In this document: piece by piece, positions 13,627 through 21,748 of the stretch
Numbering within the stretch: the stretch's first letter is position 1
Layout of the letters: every line of letters starts with the position of its first letter
NCBI GenBank assembly: GCA_964571195.1
Contig: CAZNAD010000026.1
Coordinates: 1-22,343 of the forward strand
DNA from: PALSA-1006 sp964571195
Lineage (GTDB): Bacteria > Pseudomonadota > Gammaproteobacteria > Burkholderiales > Gallionellaceae
Direction: 5' to 3'
Length of the DNA stretch: 22,343 nucleotides
Made by a program: the position numbers and the translations under genes
Notes under the pieces: model-generated
What the model saw: only the letters and a program-made list of their open reading frames with translations
Databases searched by the model: none
What the model was told of the DNA's origin: nothing

Positions 13627-14835
13627 TCACTTCCCTGCAAGTGCTGCTACCGGATCAAGCCGCGCCGCGCGTCGTGCAGGCCACACGCTAAACAAGATCC
13701 CCGTACCGAGCGCGGTGCCACAAGCGGCGAGTACGGCCCACCACGGCGGGCTGACTGGCAAGCTGGGATAGACGTGTCCGATGATCATGCTGCCCGCATA
13801 GCCCAGCACCAATCCGGCCAAGCTGCCGATGGCGGACAGCAGCGCCGCTTCGGCGAAAAACATATTGCGTATCTGTTTGCCCGGCGCACCCAGCGCTTTG
13901 AGCAGGCCGATCTCTTTGACGCGCTGCGCCACGGCGATGAGCATCACGTTCATGATCAGCACACCGGCGACGGCCAAGCTGATGGCGGCGATGCCGCCCA
14001 CGGCCATGGTCAGCGCGGTGAGGATGCGGTCGAAGGTGGCAAGCACGGCATCCTGAGTGATGACGGTGACATCTTTTTCACCGGCATGTCGCTGCACCAT
14101 GATCTCTTCGGCATCACGTTTCGCCTGCTCGATGACGTCGCGATTCTTGGCCTCGATCAGTACGCGGAACAACCCGGAGGTATTGAACAACTGGTGTGAC
14201 GCAGCCACCGGCATGATGACGACATCATCGGTATTGAACCCCATGGATTCGCCTTGCGATGCCAGCACACCGACGACGCGGAAGCGTCTGTCGCCCAGCC
14301 TCACCCATTGCCCCACTGCCTGCGCATTGCCGAACAACTCCTGTTTTATCTTTACGCCCAACACGCACACCGAGGCGCTTTCGTGGATGTCTCCCTCCGG
14401 CAGGAAGCGCCCTATCCCCATGCTCATGTGCCGCACTTCCAGCAAGCTGGCGGTGGAACCCAGCACAACCACATCGCGGTTCAACGCATCGAGCGACAGT
14501 GTCGCCGAACCAACGGTCAGCGGCGCGATGCGTTTGATGGCCGTGCTGCGCAACAGTGCCTCGGCATCGTCCAGCGTGATGTCGCGCGGTGTCTGCCCCG
14601 ACATCATTCCGGGGCTCACGCCCGCCGTCTCGGTACGCCCAGGAAGAACAATGACGAGGTTAGTGCCGAGAGAGGAGAACTGGTTGATGACATAGCGACG
14701 CGCGCCTTCGCCCAAGGCCGTGAGTACCACCACTGCCGCCACGCCGATGGACATCGCCAGCATCATCAGCAGCGTGCGCGTCGGGCTACCGCGCAGACTG
14801 CCGGAAGCGAAGTGCAAGGTGTCGGTGAGTTTCAT
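13627..14835 (-). CDS. MacB/FtsX-type ABC exporter permease (first)
   Basis: A 402-residue membrane protein with the same layout as the second permease: an N-terminal helix (about 18-40; RTLLMMLAMSIGVAAVVVLTALGEGARR), a periplasmic MacB-PCD domain, and three C-terminal helices with RVKEIGLLKALGAPGKQI (about 304-321) and RRAARLDPVAALAGK. Although both permeases share GEG...GTN and GRT-rich motifs, they have diverged, so they should form a heterodimer with a homodimeric ATPase. The gene starts 6 bases after the ATPase stop. The substrate is unknown: MacB systems handle macrolides, peptides, siderophores or lipoproteins. Confidence 0.88.
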   Translation of the reverse strand: MKLTDTLHFASGSLRGSPTRTLLMMLAMSIGVAAVVVLTALGEGARRYVINQFSSLGTNLVIVLPGRTETAGVSPGMMSGQTPRDITLDDAEALLRSTAIKRIAPLTVGSATLSLDALNRDVVVLGSTASLLEVRHMSMGIGRFLPEGDIHESASVCVLGVKIKQELFGNAQAVGQWVRLGDRRFRVVGVLASQGESMGFNTDDVVIMPVAASHQLFNTSGLFRVLIEAKNRDVIEQAKRDAEEIMVQRHAGEKDVTVITQDAVLATFDRILTALTMAVGGIAAISLAVAGVLIMNVMLIAVAQRVKEIGLLKALGAPGKQIRNMFFAEAALLSAIGSLAGLVLGYAGSMIIGHVYPSLPVSPPWWAVLAACGTALGTGILFSVWPARRAARLDPVAALAGK

Positions 14836-14841
14836 GACGGG

Positions 14842-15510
14842 TTATTCGTCGGAAAGGATGCGCCCGTCCAGCATATGAATCTGGCGTTTGGCACGTGCAC
14901 CGATCTCGGCGTCGTGAGTGACGATGACCAGCGTGATGCCGCGCTCGGTGAGTTGTTCCAGCAACTTCAACACTTCCCAACCGGTGGCGCGATCAAGATT
15001 GCCGGTCGGCTCATCGGCCAGCAACACCCGTGGCTGCATCACGGTGGCACGAGCGATGGCGACACGCTGGCGTTGTCCGCCGGAGAGTTGATCCGGCCTA
15101 TGGTCGGCGCGCGCACTCAAACCGTAGCTGGCGATGAGTTCGGCGACACGCTGCTGTCGCTCCTCGACGGCGATACCCGCCAGCATCATCGGCAACTCGA
15201 TGTTCTGCGCAGCGGTAAGGCGCGGCACGAGATGGAACGACTGGAACACGAAGCCGATCTTTTCGCTGCGCACGCGCGCTTGCTGCTCGTCGCTCAAATC
15301 TGAGACATTGCCGCCATCCAAAAGATACGTCCCGGAACTCGGCCTATCGAGCAGGCCGAGCATGTTCAGCATGGTGGATTTACCGGAGCCGGACGGCCCC
15401 ATGATGGAGATGTATTCGCCGTCGCCCAGTTTTACATTGATGTCGCGCAGTGCAGCGACTTGCTGGTCGCCGACGGTGAAAGTGCGGCTGACGTTCTGCA
15501 GTTCGATCAT
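14842..15510 (-). CDS. ABC exporter ATP-binding protein (LolD/MacB-type)
   Basis: A 222-residue ATPase that powers the two adjoining permeases. All nucleotide-binding motifs are intact: Walker A GPSGSGKST (38-46), Q-loop Gln90, signature LSGGQ (142-146) in LSGGQRQRVAIARA, Walker B VLLADEP with Asp166-Glu167, and H-loop His199. The sequence GFVFQSFHLVPRLTAAQNIELP is typical of the MacB/LolD subgroup. Gene order on the strand is adaptor, ATPase, permease, permease; the gap to the first permease is 6 bases and the gap to the adaptor is 115 bases, which contains a large inverted repeat. Confidence 0.93.
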   Translation of the reverse strand: MIELQNVSRTFTVGDQQVAALRDINVKLGDGEYISIMGPSGSGKSTMLNMLGLLDRPSSGTYLLDGGNVSDLSDEQQARVRSEKIGFVFQSFHLVPRLTAAQNIELPMMLAGIAVEERQQRVAELIASYGLSARADHRPDQLSGGQRQRVAIARATVMQPRVLLADEPTGNLDRATGWEVLKLLEQLTERGITLVIVTHDAEIGARAKRQIHMLDGRILSDE

Positions 15511-15527
15511 TGGATAAACCCCGATCC

Positions 15528-15613
15528 CACCACAGAGACACAGAGAACACCGAGATCACGCAGACGATGACAGAGTGGTTTGTTTTTCTCTGTGTCTCTG
15601 TGTCTCTGTGGTG
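15528..15613. repeat. Long inverted repeat between adaptor and ATPase genes
   Basis: Two perfect 18-base arms (CACCACAGAGACACAGAG at 15528-15545; complement at 15596-15613) with a 50-base spacer. The right arm continues the CTCTGTGT pattern, so longer, imperfect pairing is possible. Intergenic ACCACAGAGACACAGAG-type repeats occur in other Proteobacteria; that is recalled, not searched. A hairpin here could reduce the amount of the exporter's downstream genes relative to the adaptor. Confidence 0.75.
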
Positions 15614-15625
15614 ATAGGTTCAAAA

Positions 15626-16807
15626 TCATTTTGCCGCAGGTGTCACATCTGGCACGACGGTCACACCCGCCTTGATTCCCGGCCTATCCAGCGAAGAGAC
15701 GATCTGGTCGCCTTCGTTCAGGCCGGAGACGATCTCGGTGTATTCCCAGTTCGCCAAGCCCGTGACGACGGTGCGCTCTTCCAGTTTGCCGGTGCTGCTG
15801 TAAAGCAACACGCGCTTGCCCTCCATCAGCGTCTGTGTGGGGATACGCAGCGCTTTTTCATGCACCTCGTGCACGATCTCGACATCGGAGCTGTAGCCCA
15901 CCAGCAGGTTATCGGCATTGGGCAATTCGCTGAACTCGACTTCCACCTCCACCGTGCGCGCCTGCTTCTCCAGTTCCAGCACATACGGCGCGATGCGTTT
16001 CACTTTGCCTGCGAATGTGCGACCTTTGATCGCATCGAGCGTGATGCGACTACTCTGCCCCACTTTCACTCTGGCGGCATCCACCTCGTCAATGGGCGCA
16101 CTCACGTAGAGGCAGCTATCGTCGATGAGATCGACGGCAGGCAAAGTCAGGATGCCGGGGGGAGATGGCGTCGCGTATTCGCCCTGTTCGCCGCTGATGT
16201 CCGCCACGACACCGGCGAACGGCGAACGCAATACCATACGCTCCAGATTCTTCTTCACCACTTCGATGCGCGACTTCGATTGTGCGATATCGCTGCGCGC
16301 GCCATCGCAGGAAGCTTGCCGCGCTTTGGCATCGGTCAGGGTGCGGTCGAGTTGTTGCGAAGAGATGAATCCTTTTGCGACGAGTTCTTTGGAGCGCTCC
16401 GCATCACGCTGTGCGGCTTCAGCCATGCTGCACACTTCATGCACACGCAACTCGGAAGTCTTCAACTGGTCACGCGACAGTCTTTCCTGCGCGTGCAGGT
16501 CTTCGTCCCACAATTCCAGCAATATCTGTCCAGCCACCACGCGCTGGCCTTTTTTCACATGCATCTTGGATATCTGCCCGCCTGCGGGTGGCGACAGTTT
16601 GGCGCGGCGGCATGCCTTGACGGTTCCCGCACGGGTATTGCTGACAGCCGCTTCGACATTGCCCCTGTCCACCTTTTTCAACTCGGCGGTGATCGGTTTG
16701 CTACGGGAAAGATACCCTAGCAATGCCGCCGCCACGATGGCCAACAAGAACACGACAAGGAGGGTTTTCAGGGGAAAACGGCGCTTACCAGATTGCAACG
16801 ATGACAT
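15626..16807 (-). CDS. MacA-type periplasmic adaptor (membrane fusion) protein
   Basis: A 393-residue adaptor that should link the exporter to an outer-membrane channel. The N-terminal signal anchor (about 14-36; TLLVVFLLAIVAAALLGYL), a beta-barrel/lipoyl half (SPPAGGQISKMHVKKGQRV), an alpha-helical hairpin (about 105-195; many Ala, Glu, Arg and Lys) and the second lipoyl half (RSPFAGVVADISGEQGEY) are all visible, followed by a membrane-proximal region. The ATG at 16807 has GGGAG about 8 bases before it; the TTG at 16819 is an alternative start. It is the first gene of the minus-strand exporter operon. The matching TolC-like channel is not in the window. Confidence 0.88.
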   Translation of the reverse strand: MSSLQSGKRRFPLKTLLVVFLLAIVAAALLGYLSRSKPITAELKKVDRGNVEAAVSNTRAGTVKACRRAKLSPPAGGQISKMHVKKGQRVVAGQILLELWDEDLHAQERLSRDQLKTSELRVHEVCSMAEAAQRDAERSKELVAKGFISSQQLDRTLTDAKARQASCDGARSDIAQSKSRIEVVKKNLERMVLRSPFAGVVADISGEQGEYATPSPPGILTLPAVDLIDDSCLYVSAPIDEVDAARVKVGQSSRITLDAIKGRTFAGKVKRIAPYVLELEKQARTVEVEVEFSELPNADNLLVGYSSDVEIVHEVHEKALRIPTQTLMEGKRVLLYSSTGKLEERTVVTGLANWEYTEIVSGLNEGDQIVSSLDRPGIKAGVTVVPDVTPAAK

Positions 16808-17090
16808 TTGATCTCCCAACAGGCGCTCAATACGACAGAGGTGATTCTAGACTACGCGCACTGACTCCGGTTAGCGACTGAATCTTTAAGTGATACAAGA
16901 ATCGTTCGATATATAGCGCAAATCAACCCGCCAGAATCCTTACGAATCCTAACATATTGTTGACCGTATTATCGCGCAAGTGCTTGATCTTACTCAGCGC
17001 TTCCTCTACCCAATTTGACCGCGATAGTGTAGTCTTCGCCACCGCCTGGAATTGCAGCCGTCACATTTGGCCGACCGTGACACAGAAATA

Positions 17091-19304
17091 ATGACAGACA
17101 AACAAGAACCTACGCCAAAAAGCCCTACTGCTGGTGCTGCCACTCCCCCGCCGAATCTCGGATTGCGCGAGGATCTGCTGCTGCACGATCCGCTATTAGA
17201 CAGTCTACTGGAAGTTGCCCGTATCCATGGCAGGCCCAGCACCCGCGCGGCACTTTCCGCCGGACTCCCGTTGCAAAATGGTCGCCTCACACCCTCTCTG
17301 ATCGCGCGCTCGGCCAACCGTGCCGGCCTGAATTGCCGCCTCGTCCGCCGCCAACCGGACAAGATCGATGCCGTACAGATGCCGGTCATTCTGCTGCTCA
17401 AGGACAACGAGGCCTGTGTCCTGCTCGAATGGAACAAAGACAGCGGGCAAGCGCAGGTGCTATTCCCCGAATCGGGACAGATGGCGTTCAACCTGTCCCA
17501 TGAGGATCTCCTCGCACGCTATATCGGCATTGCCGTCTTTCTCCAGCCACGCGTCAAATTCGACAGTCGCACCCCGGAGATCGCGAAGTTATCCAAACGC
17601 CACTGGTTCTGGGGAGCCATACTGGAACAGTGGCAAGTCTACCGGGACGTATTGAGTGCGGCGCTGCTGATCAACGTGTTTGCGCTCTCGATCCCGCTCT
17701 TTTCCATGAACGTGTATGACCGCGTGGTTCCCAACCATGCAGTGGATACCTTGTGGGTGCTCGCGATCAGCGTCATCCTGCTGCTGGGTCTGGATATGCT
17801 GCTGCGCCTGATGCGCGGACACTTCGTCGATCTGGCCTCTTCACGCATCGACATTCAACTCTCTTCCGTACTGATGGAGCGTGTGCTCGGCCTCAAGATG
17901 GAAGCCAAACCTTCTTCGGTGGGCGCGTTCGCTTCGACCATGAAGTCGTTCGAAACCGTGCGCGACTTCATCGCCTCGGCGACCGTCTCGACACTGATCG
18001 ACATCCCTTTTGCCTTGCTGTTCTATATCGTCATCGCATGGATCGCCTGGCCGCTGGTGTTCATCCCCATTCTCGGCTTCCTCGCCGTGCTGATCTACAT
18101 CTATGCCTTGCAGCAAAAGATGCATGAACTGTCGGAGACCACCTATCGCGCTGCTTCGCTGCGCAATGCCACTCTGGTCGAAAGCCTGACCGCCATGGAA
18201 ACCATCAAAGCGCTGAGCGCGGAAAGCCACGTGCAGGCGACCTGGGAAAAATCGGGGGCATTCCTGTCCAAGACCAGCAATCAGTTACGCATGTTGTCGG
18301 CCTCCGCTACCAACAGCGTCCAGACTATCCAGCAAGTCGTCAACGTCGGTGTGCTGGTAGGCGGTGTCTATCTGATCCACAGCGGTTATCTGAGTCAGGG
18401 CGGATTGATCGCCTGCACCATGTTGACCGGTCGCGCCATGGCACCGCTGGGGCAACTCGCCGGATTGCTGATCCAGTATCAGGGTGCAAAGACGGCTCTC
18501 GATTCGCTGAACAAGCTGATGGAGAAACCCATCGAGCGCCCGCCAGAATCGACTTTTGTGCATCGCCCGGAGATTCGCGGTGGTATCGAGTTCCGCAACG
18601 TCACCTTCGGTTATCCCAACGCCGATCCGATCCTGAAGAACGTGACGTTCAAGGTCGAACCCGGCGAATCGGTCGTGTTCCTCGGACGTGTCGGTTCGGG
18701 TAAATCGACCATACAGAAGCTGGTGCTGGGTTTCTACGAACCACAGGAAGGAGCGGTACTGGTCGACGGAATCGATCTGCGTCAGCTCGATCCCGCCGAC
18801 CTGCGCCGCAACATCGGCTGCGTCGACCAGGATGCCATCCTGTTTTACGGCACCCTGCGCGAGAACATCGCTTACGGCGCACCTTACGCGGACGATTCGG
18901 CGATCGTTTCCGCCGCAGAACTGGCCGGTCTGCGCGATTTCGTCAATAAACATCCGCGCGGTTTCGATATGCATATCGGCGAACGCGGCACGTCCCTTTC
19001 CGGAGGACAACGCCAGTGTGTGTCTATCGCGCGTGCTTTCCTGATGGAGCCGCCCATCCTGTTGCTGGACGAACCGACCAGTTCCATGGATTACACCACG
19101 GAGAATGAGTTCAAGATTCGCCTGGGACGTTTTGCCAAACGTTTCAGCCCCGGCAAAACACTGTTCATCGCGACCCATCGTTCCAGTCTCATTGATCTGG
19201 CGGATCGTATTATCGTGATCGATGAGGGGCGCATCGTCGCCGACGGCCCGCGCGCGGAAGTGCTGGAAGCCCTGAAGGCCGGAAAGGTAGGGCACAAGTC
19301 ATGA
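17091..19304 (+). CDS. Type I secretion ABC transporter with C39-like domain (LapB-like)
   Basis: A 737-residue inner-membrane ATPase/permease of a type I secretion system for large repeat adhesins. Domains in order: an N-terminal C39-peptidase-like domain (about 24-150) with no catalytic Cys at the usual position (LLDSLLEVARIHGRP), so it likely docks the substrate rather than cutting it; a transmembrane domain (about 175-450, including ALLINVFALSIPLFSMNVYDRVVPN); and a C-terminal ATPase domain. The latter has Walker A GRVGSGKST (532-540), signature LSGGQ (636-640), Walker B Asp660-Glu661 and H-loop His696. The ATG at 17091 is preferred over the TTG at 17052. The gene overlaps the next by 4 bases (ATGA). 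The 283-base spacer upstream separates it from the divergent MacA-like gene; no clear promoter could be called. Confidence 0.93.
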   Translation: MTDKQEPTPKSPTAGAATPPPNLGLREDLLLHDPLLDSLLEVARIHGRPSTRAALSAGLPLQNGRLTPSLIARSANRAGLNCRLVRRQPDKIDAVQMPVILLLKDNEACVLLEWNKDSGQAQVLFPESGQMAFNLSHEDLLARYIGIAVFLQPRVKFDSRTPEIAKLSKRHWFWGAILEQWQVYRDVLSAALLINVFALSIPLFSMNVYDRVVPNHAVDTLWVLAISVILLLGLDMLLRLMRGHFVDLASSRIDIQLSSVLMERVLGLKMEAKPSSVGAFASTMKSFETVRDFIASATVSTLIDIPFALLFYIVIAWIAWPLVFIPILGFLAVLIYIYALQQKMHELSETTYRAASLRNATLVESLTAMETIKALSAESHVQATWEKSGAFLSKTSNQLRMLSASATNSVQTIQQVVNVGVLVGGVYLIHSGYLSQGGLIACTMLTGRAMAPLGQLAGLLIQYQGAKTALDSLNKLMEKPIERPPESTFVHRPEIRGGIEFRNVTFGYPNADPILKNVTFKVEPGESVVFLGRVGSGKSTIQKLVLGFYEPQEGAVLVDGIDLRQLDPADLRRNIGCVDQDAILFYGTLRENIAYGAPYADDSAIVSAAELAGLRDFVNKHPRGFDMHIGERGTSLSGGQRQCVSIARAFLMEPPILLLDEPTSSMDYTTENEFKIRLGRFAKRFSPGKTLFIATHRSSLIDLADRIIVIDEGRIVADGPRAEVLEALKAGKVGHKS

Positions 19305-20884
19305 GCGAGAAGGACATGAACGCCAGCAAACCGGAAGAACCCCAGATGCCTGCCAGCACCGAGCCCCGTCTGTGGTGGCACATCATCGCCGCACGTCTCG
19401 ATAAAATTCGAGCGTTTCTGGAGCGCCTCACACCCACCCCTGAACGCATTATCGCAGCTCTGCCTTGGCTGCAAGCCGTGGGCGCAAAGATCAAAGTTCG
19501 TCTGGAAGGTCCGCAGCGACAATTGCAACCTTTGTTCGATTGGCTAATCAGTCGTGGTGGAGATAAGAACGAAAAATTCGATGACTCCAAGCTTCAGAAT
19601 TTTGCCGCCGAAGCCGATTACGCCATCGTCCATCAGGAACCTATCCGTGCCCGCGCGCTATTGCGCGCGCTGATCTGGATCACGGTGATTTTCCTGATCT
19701 GGGCCAGCCTCGCCAAAGTTGCCGAAGTCACACGCGGAGAAGGAAAAATCATCCCCTTCAGCCAGGTACAGATCCTGCAAAGTCTTGACGGCGGTATCGT
19801 CGAAGAGTTGCTGGTGCACGAAGGTGACGAGGTCGAAAAAGACCAGATCCTGCTGCGCATAGACCAGACCCGTTTCCTTTCTTCCGTGAATGAAAGCCGG
19901 GCACAATATCTTTCCATGGCGGCAAAAGTCGCCCGCTTGCGTGCACTGGCGGAAGACAGCCCGTTCGAGATTCCCCCAGAAGTGCTCACCGAAGATCCGG
20001 CTACAGCCGAAGAAGAACGCCGCCTTTATGAGGCGAAAAGATCCGAACTGGACGGCATCGTGTCGCTGTCCAAACAACAGATGATCCAGCGCCAACAGGA
20101 ACAGAAAGAACTGGAAGCCAAAGAAGAGCAGGCTTCCAAAGCCTACGATCTGACTTCCAAAGAGCTGGTCGCCACCAAACCATTATTGGCAGCGGGTGCT
20201 GTGTCCGATGTCGAAATCCTGAGACTGGAGCGTGACGTGGCTCGCTTCCGGGGAGAGCGCGATATGGCTTCGGCTCAGATCTCGCGCGTCCAGGCCGCCG
20301 TGGTGGAAGCCAGCCGCAAAGTACAGGAAGTCGAGATCGCTTTCCGCAATGAAGCGCGCAAGGAACTCAGTGAAGCGATGGCTAAATTGAACAGCCTGTC
20401 CCAAGGCAGCGCCGGGCTCACCGACAAGGTTACCCGTTCCATCCTGCGTTCGCCGGTAAAAGGGATCGTCAAACGCATGATGGTGAACACGGTCGGGGGC
20501 GTAGTTCAAGCTGGCAAAGACATCATCGAGATCGTTCCGCTGGAAGACAATCTGCTGGTGGAAGCCCGCGTGCAACCCAAAGACATCGCCTTCCTGCGCC
20601 CGGGACTCAAAGCCACGGTCAAAGTCTCCGCCTATGATTTCGTCGTCTATGGCGGATTGGAAGGCACACTGGAGACCATAGGTGCAGATACGGTGATAGA
20701 TGAAAAAGGCAATGCCTTCTATACTGTACGCATCAAGACCCATCAATCCAATCTGGGCAAGGGGCTACCCATCATGCCCGGTATGGTGGTGGAAGTGGAT
20801 ATCCTCACCGGGGAGAAATCGGTGCTGAGTTATTTGCTCAAGCCCGTGCTGCGTGCGAAAAGCCGCGCGTTATCGGAACGATGA
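19301..20884 (+). CDS. Type I secretion HlyD/LapC-like membrane fusion protein
   Basis: A 527-residue adaptor that couples the ABC protein to an outer-membrane TolC channel. It has an unusually long cytoplasmic N-terminal part (about 1-118), one membrane helix (about 120-142; IWITVIFLIW), a lipoyl half (VQILQSLDGGIVEELLVHEGDEVEKDQILLRID at about 157-189), a long coiled-coil hairpin (about 200-375; rich in Glu, Gln, Lys and Arg), and the second lipoyl half (LRSPVKGIVKRMMVNTVGGVV), then the HlyD beta-barrel ending in GMVVEVDILTGEKSVLSYLLKPV. Starts inside the ABC gene's last codons, so it is translationally coupled. Confidence 0.92.
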   Translation: MSEKDMNASKPEEPQMPASTEPRLWWHIIAARLDKIRAFLERLTPTPERIIAALPWLQAVGAKIKVRLEGPQRQLQPLFDWLISRGGDKNEKFDDSKLQNFAAEADYAIVHQEPIRARALLRALIWITVIFLIWASLAKVAEVTRGEGKIIPFSQVQILQSLDGGIVEELLVHEGDEVEKDQILLRIDQTRFLSSVNESRAQYLSMAAKVARLRALAEDSPFEIPPEVLTEDPATAEEERRLYEAKRSELDGIVSLSKQQMIQRQQEQKELEAKEEQASKAYDLTSKELVATKPLLAAGAVSDVEILRLERDVARFRGERDMASAQISRVQAAVVEASRKVQEVEIAFRNEARKELSEAMAKLNSLSQGSAGLTDKVTRSILRSPVKGIVKRMMVNTVGGVVQAGKDIIEIVPLEDNLLVEARVQPKDIAFLRPGLKATVKVSAYDFVVYGGLEGTLETIGADTVIDEKGNAFYTVRIKTHQSNLGKGLPIMPGMVVEVDILTGEKSVLSYLLKPVLRAKSRALSER

Positions 20885-20903
20885 ACACTAAAGTACAAAG
20901 GGG

Positions 20904-21530
20904 ATGAAAATAGACCGCACCAGACATCTATTTGTTGCACCGGACAGCACACTCAGGGACAACTGGCTGGAAGCCTTCCCGGATGCTTCCTTATGTGCAC
21001 AACTACCGGCAAAACTCGAAGCCGAGGTCATCTGGATGTTGCTGCCCGAAGAAGGTGACTACGTCAGCCCGCTCATTGCCTGCCGTAGCGTAGCCGGAAG
21101 CACACCCATCATCGCTATGTCGGACCTGCCTAGTGATCCACAAGGATTGGCAGCGTTGGGAGCGGGTGTCGTCGGCTATTGCAACGGCCATGCCGCACCA
21201 TCCGTCCTGCGACAAGTCTCCGATACCGTTCAGAACGGAGGTCTTTGGGTCGGACAATGGTTAATGCAAAAACTCCTGGCGAGTGTGTCACGCGCCGCTG
21301 CCCAGAAATTCACTACACCCGCCCCCTCGGCTTGGGCATCGACACTGACTCAACGCGAACTCGAAGTAGCCCAAGCGGCAGCGACCGGCCTCGGTAACAA
21401 AGAAATTGCCAATCGGCTCAATATTACTGAACGCACGGTTAAAGCGCATATGGGCTCCATCTTCGACAAGCTAAAACTGCGTGACCGCATGCATTTAACC
21501 TTGCTGGTCAATGGGATAGTAAACAACTAA
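20904..21530 (+). CDS. LuxR-family response regulator with degenerate receiver
   Basis: A 208-residue regulator with an N-terminal receiver-like domain (1-125) and a C-terminal LuxR-type helix-turn-helix (about 147-208; LTQRELEVAQAAATGLGNKEIANRLNITERTVKAHMGSIFDKL). In the receiver the strand that would carry the phospho-acceptor reads VIWMLLPEEG, with Leu where aspartate is expected, so phosphorylation at the usual site is unlikely. A LuxR-type regulator at this position between the type I secretion genes and the adhesin probably controls the adhesin or its secretion genes. The ATG at 20904 directly follows AAAGGGG and overlaps the stop of an eight-codon reading frame that itself starts in the HlyD stop. 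Confidence 0.85.
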   Translation: MKIDRTRHLFVAPDSTLRDNWLEAFPDASLCAQLPAKLEAEVIWMLLPEEGDYVSPLIACRSVAGSTPIIAMSDLPSDPQGLAALGAGVVGYCNGHAAPSVLRQVSDTVQNGGLWVGQWLMQKLLASVSRAAAQKFTTPAPSAWASTLTQRELEVAQAAATGLGNKEIANRLNITERTVKAHMGSIFDKLKLRDRMHLTLLVNGIVNN

Positions 21531-21748
21531 ACAGCTGCCCCAGGTTTCCCCCTTATCTTAGTTAGTGCGTTATTGATCCACTAATCCAGTACGGCGTTAT
21601 TTACAGCCATCCAATTGAATTTAAAAGACATCAAGATATCTTTCCAGTATTGGACCTCAGTACAATAGCCAATCTTGCGCTATCTACTTAGTATCCGCAC
21701 CATCAGCGTCTTTACGCAACTCATCAATTCATCTTTTAGGGGATAGTC

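Noticed and set aside
14254..15303. A 349-codon open frame on the plus strand
   Set aside because: It lies antisense to the ATPase and first permease genes, whose family motifs are all intact; its product is His/Gln/Arg-rich without recognisable domains.
15575..16720. A 381-codon open frame on the plus strand
   Set aside because: Antisense to the adaptor gene, which has all MacA-like features; the composition is typical of a shadow frame in GC-rich DNA.
16960..17043. TTGACC sequences upstream of the type I secretion operon as -35 boxes
   Set aside because: Neither copy (16960-16965, 17015-17020) has a convincing -10 box at 16-18 bases.
18285..19295. A 336-codon open frame on the minus strand
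   Set aside because: Antisense to the type I secretion ATPase domain with intact Walker motifs; no domain of its own.
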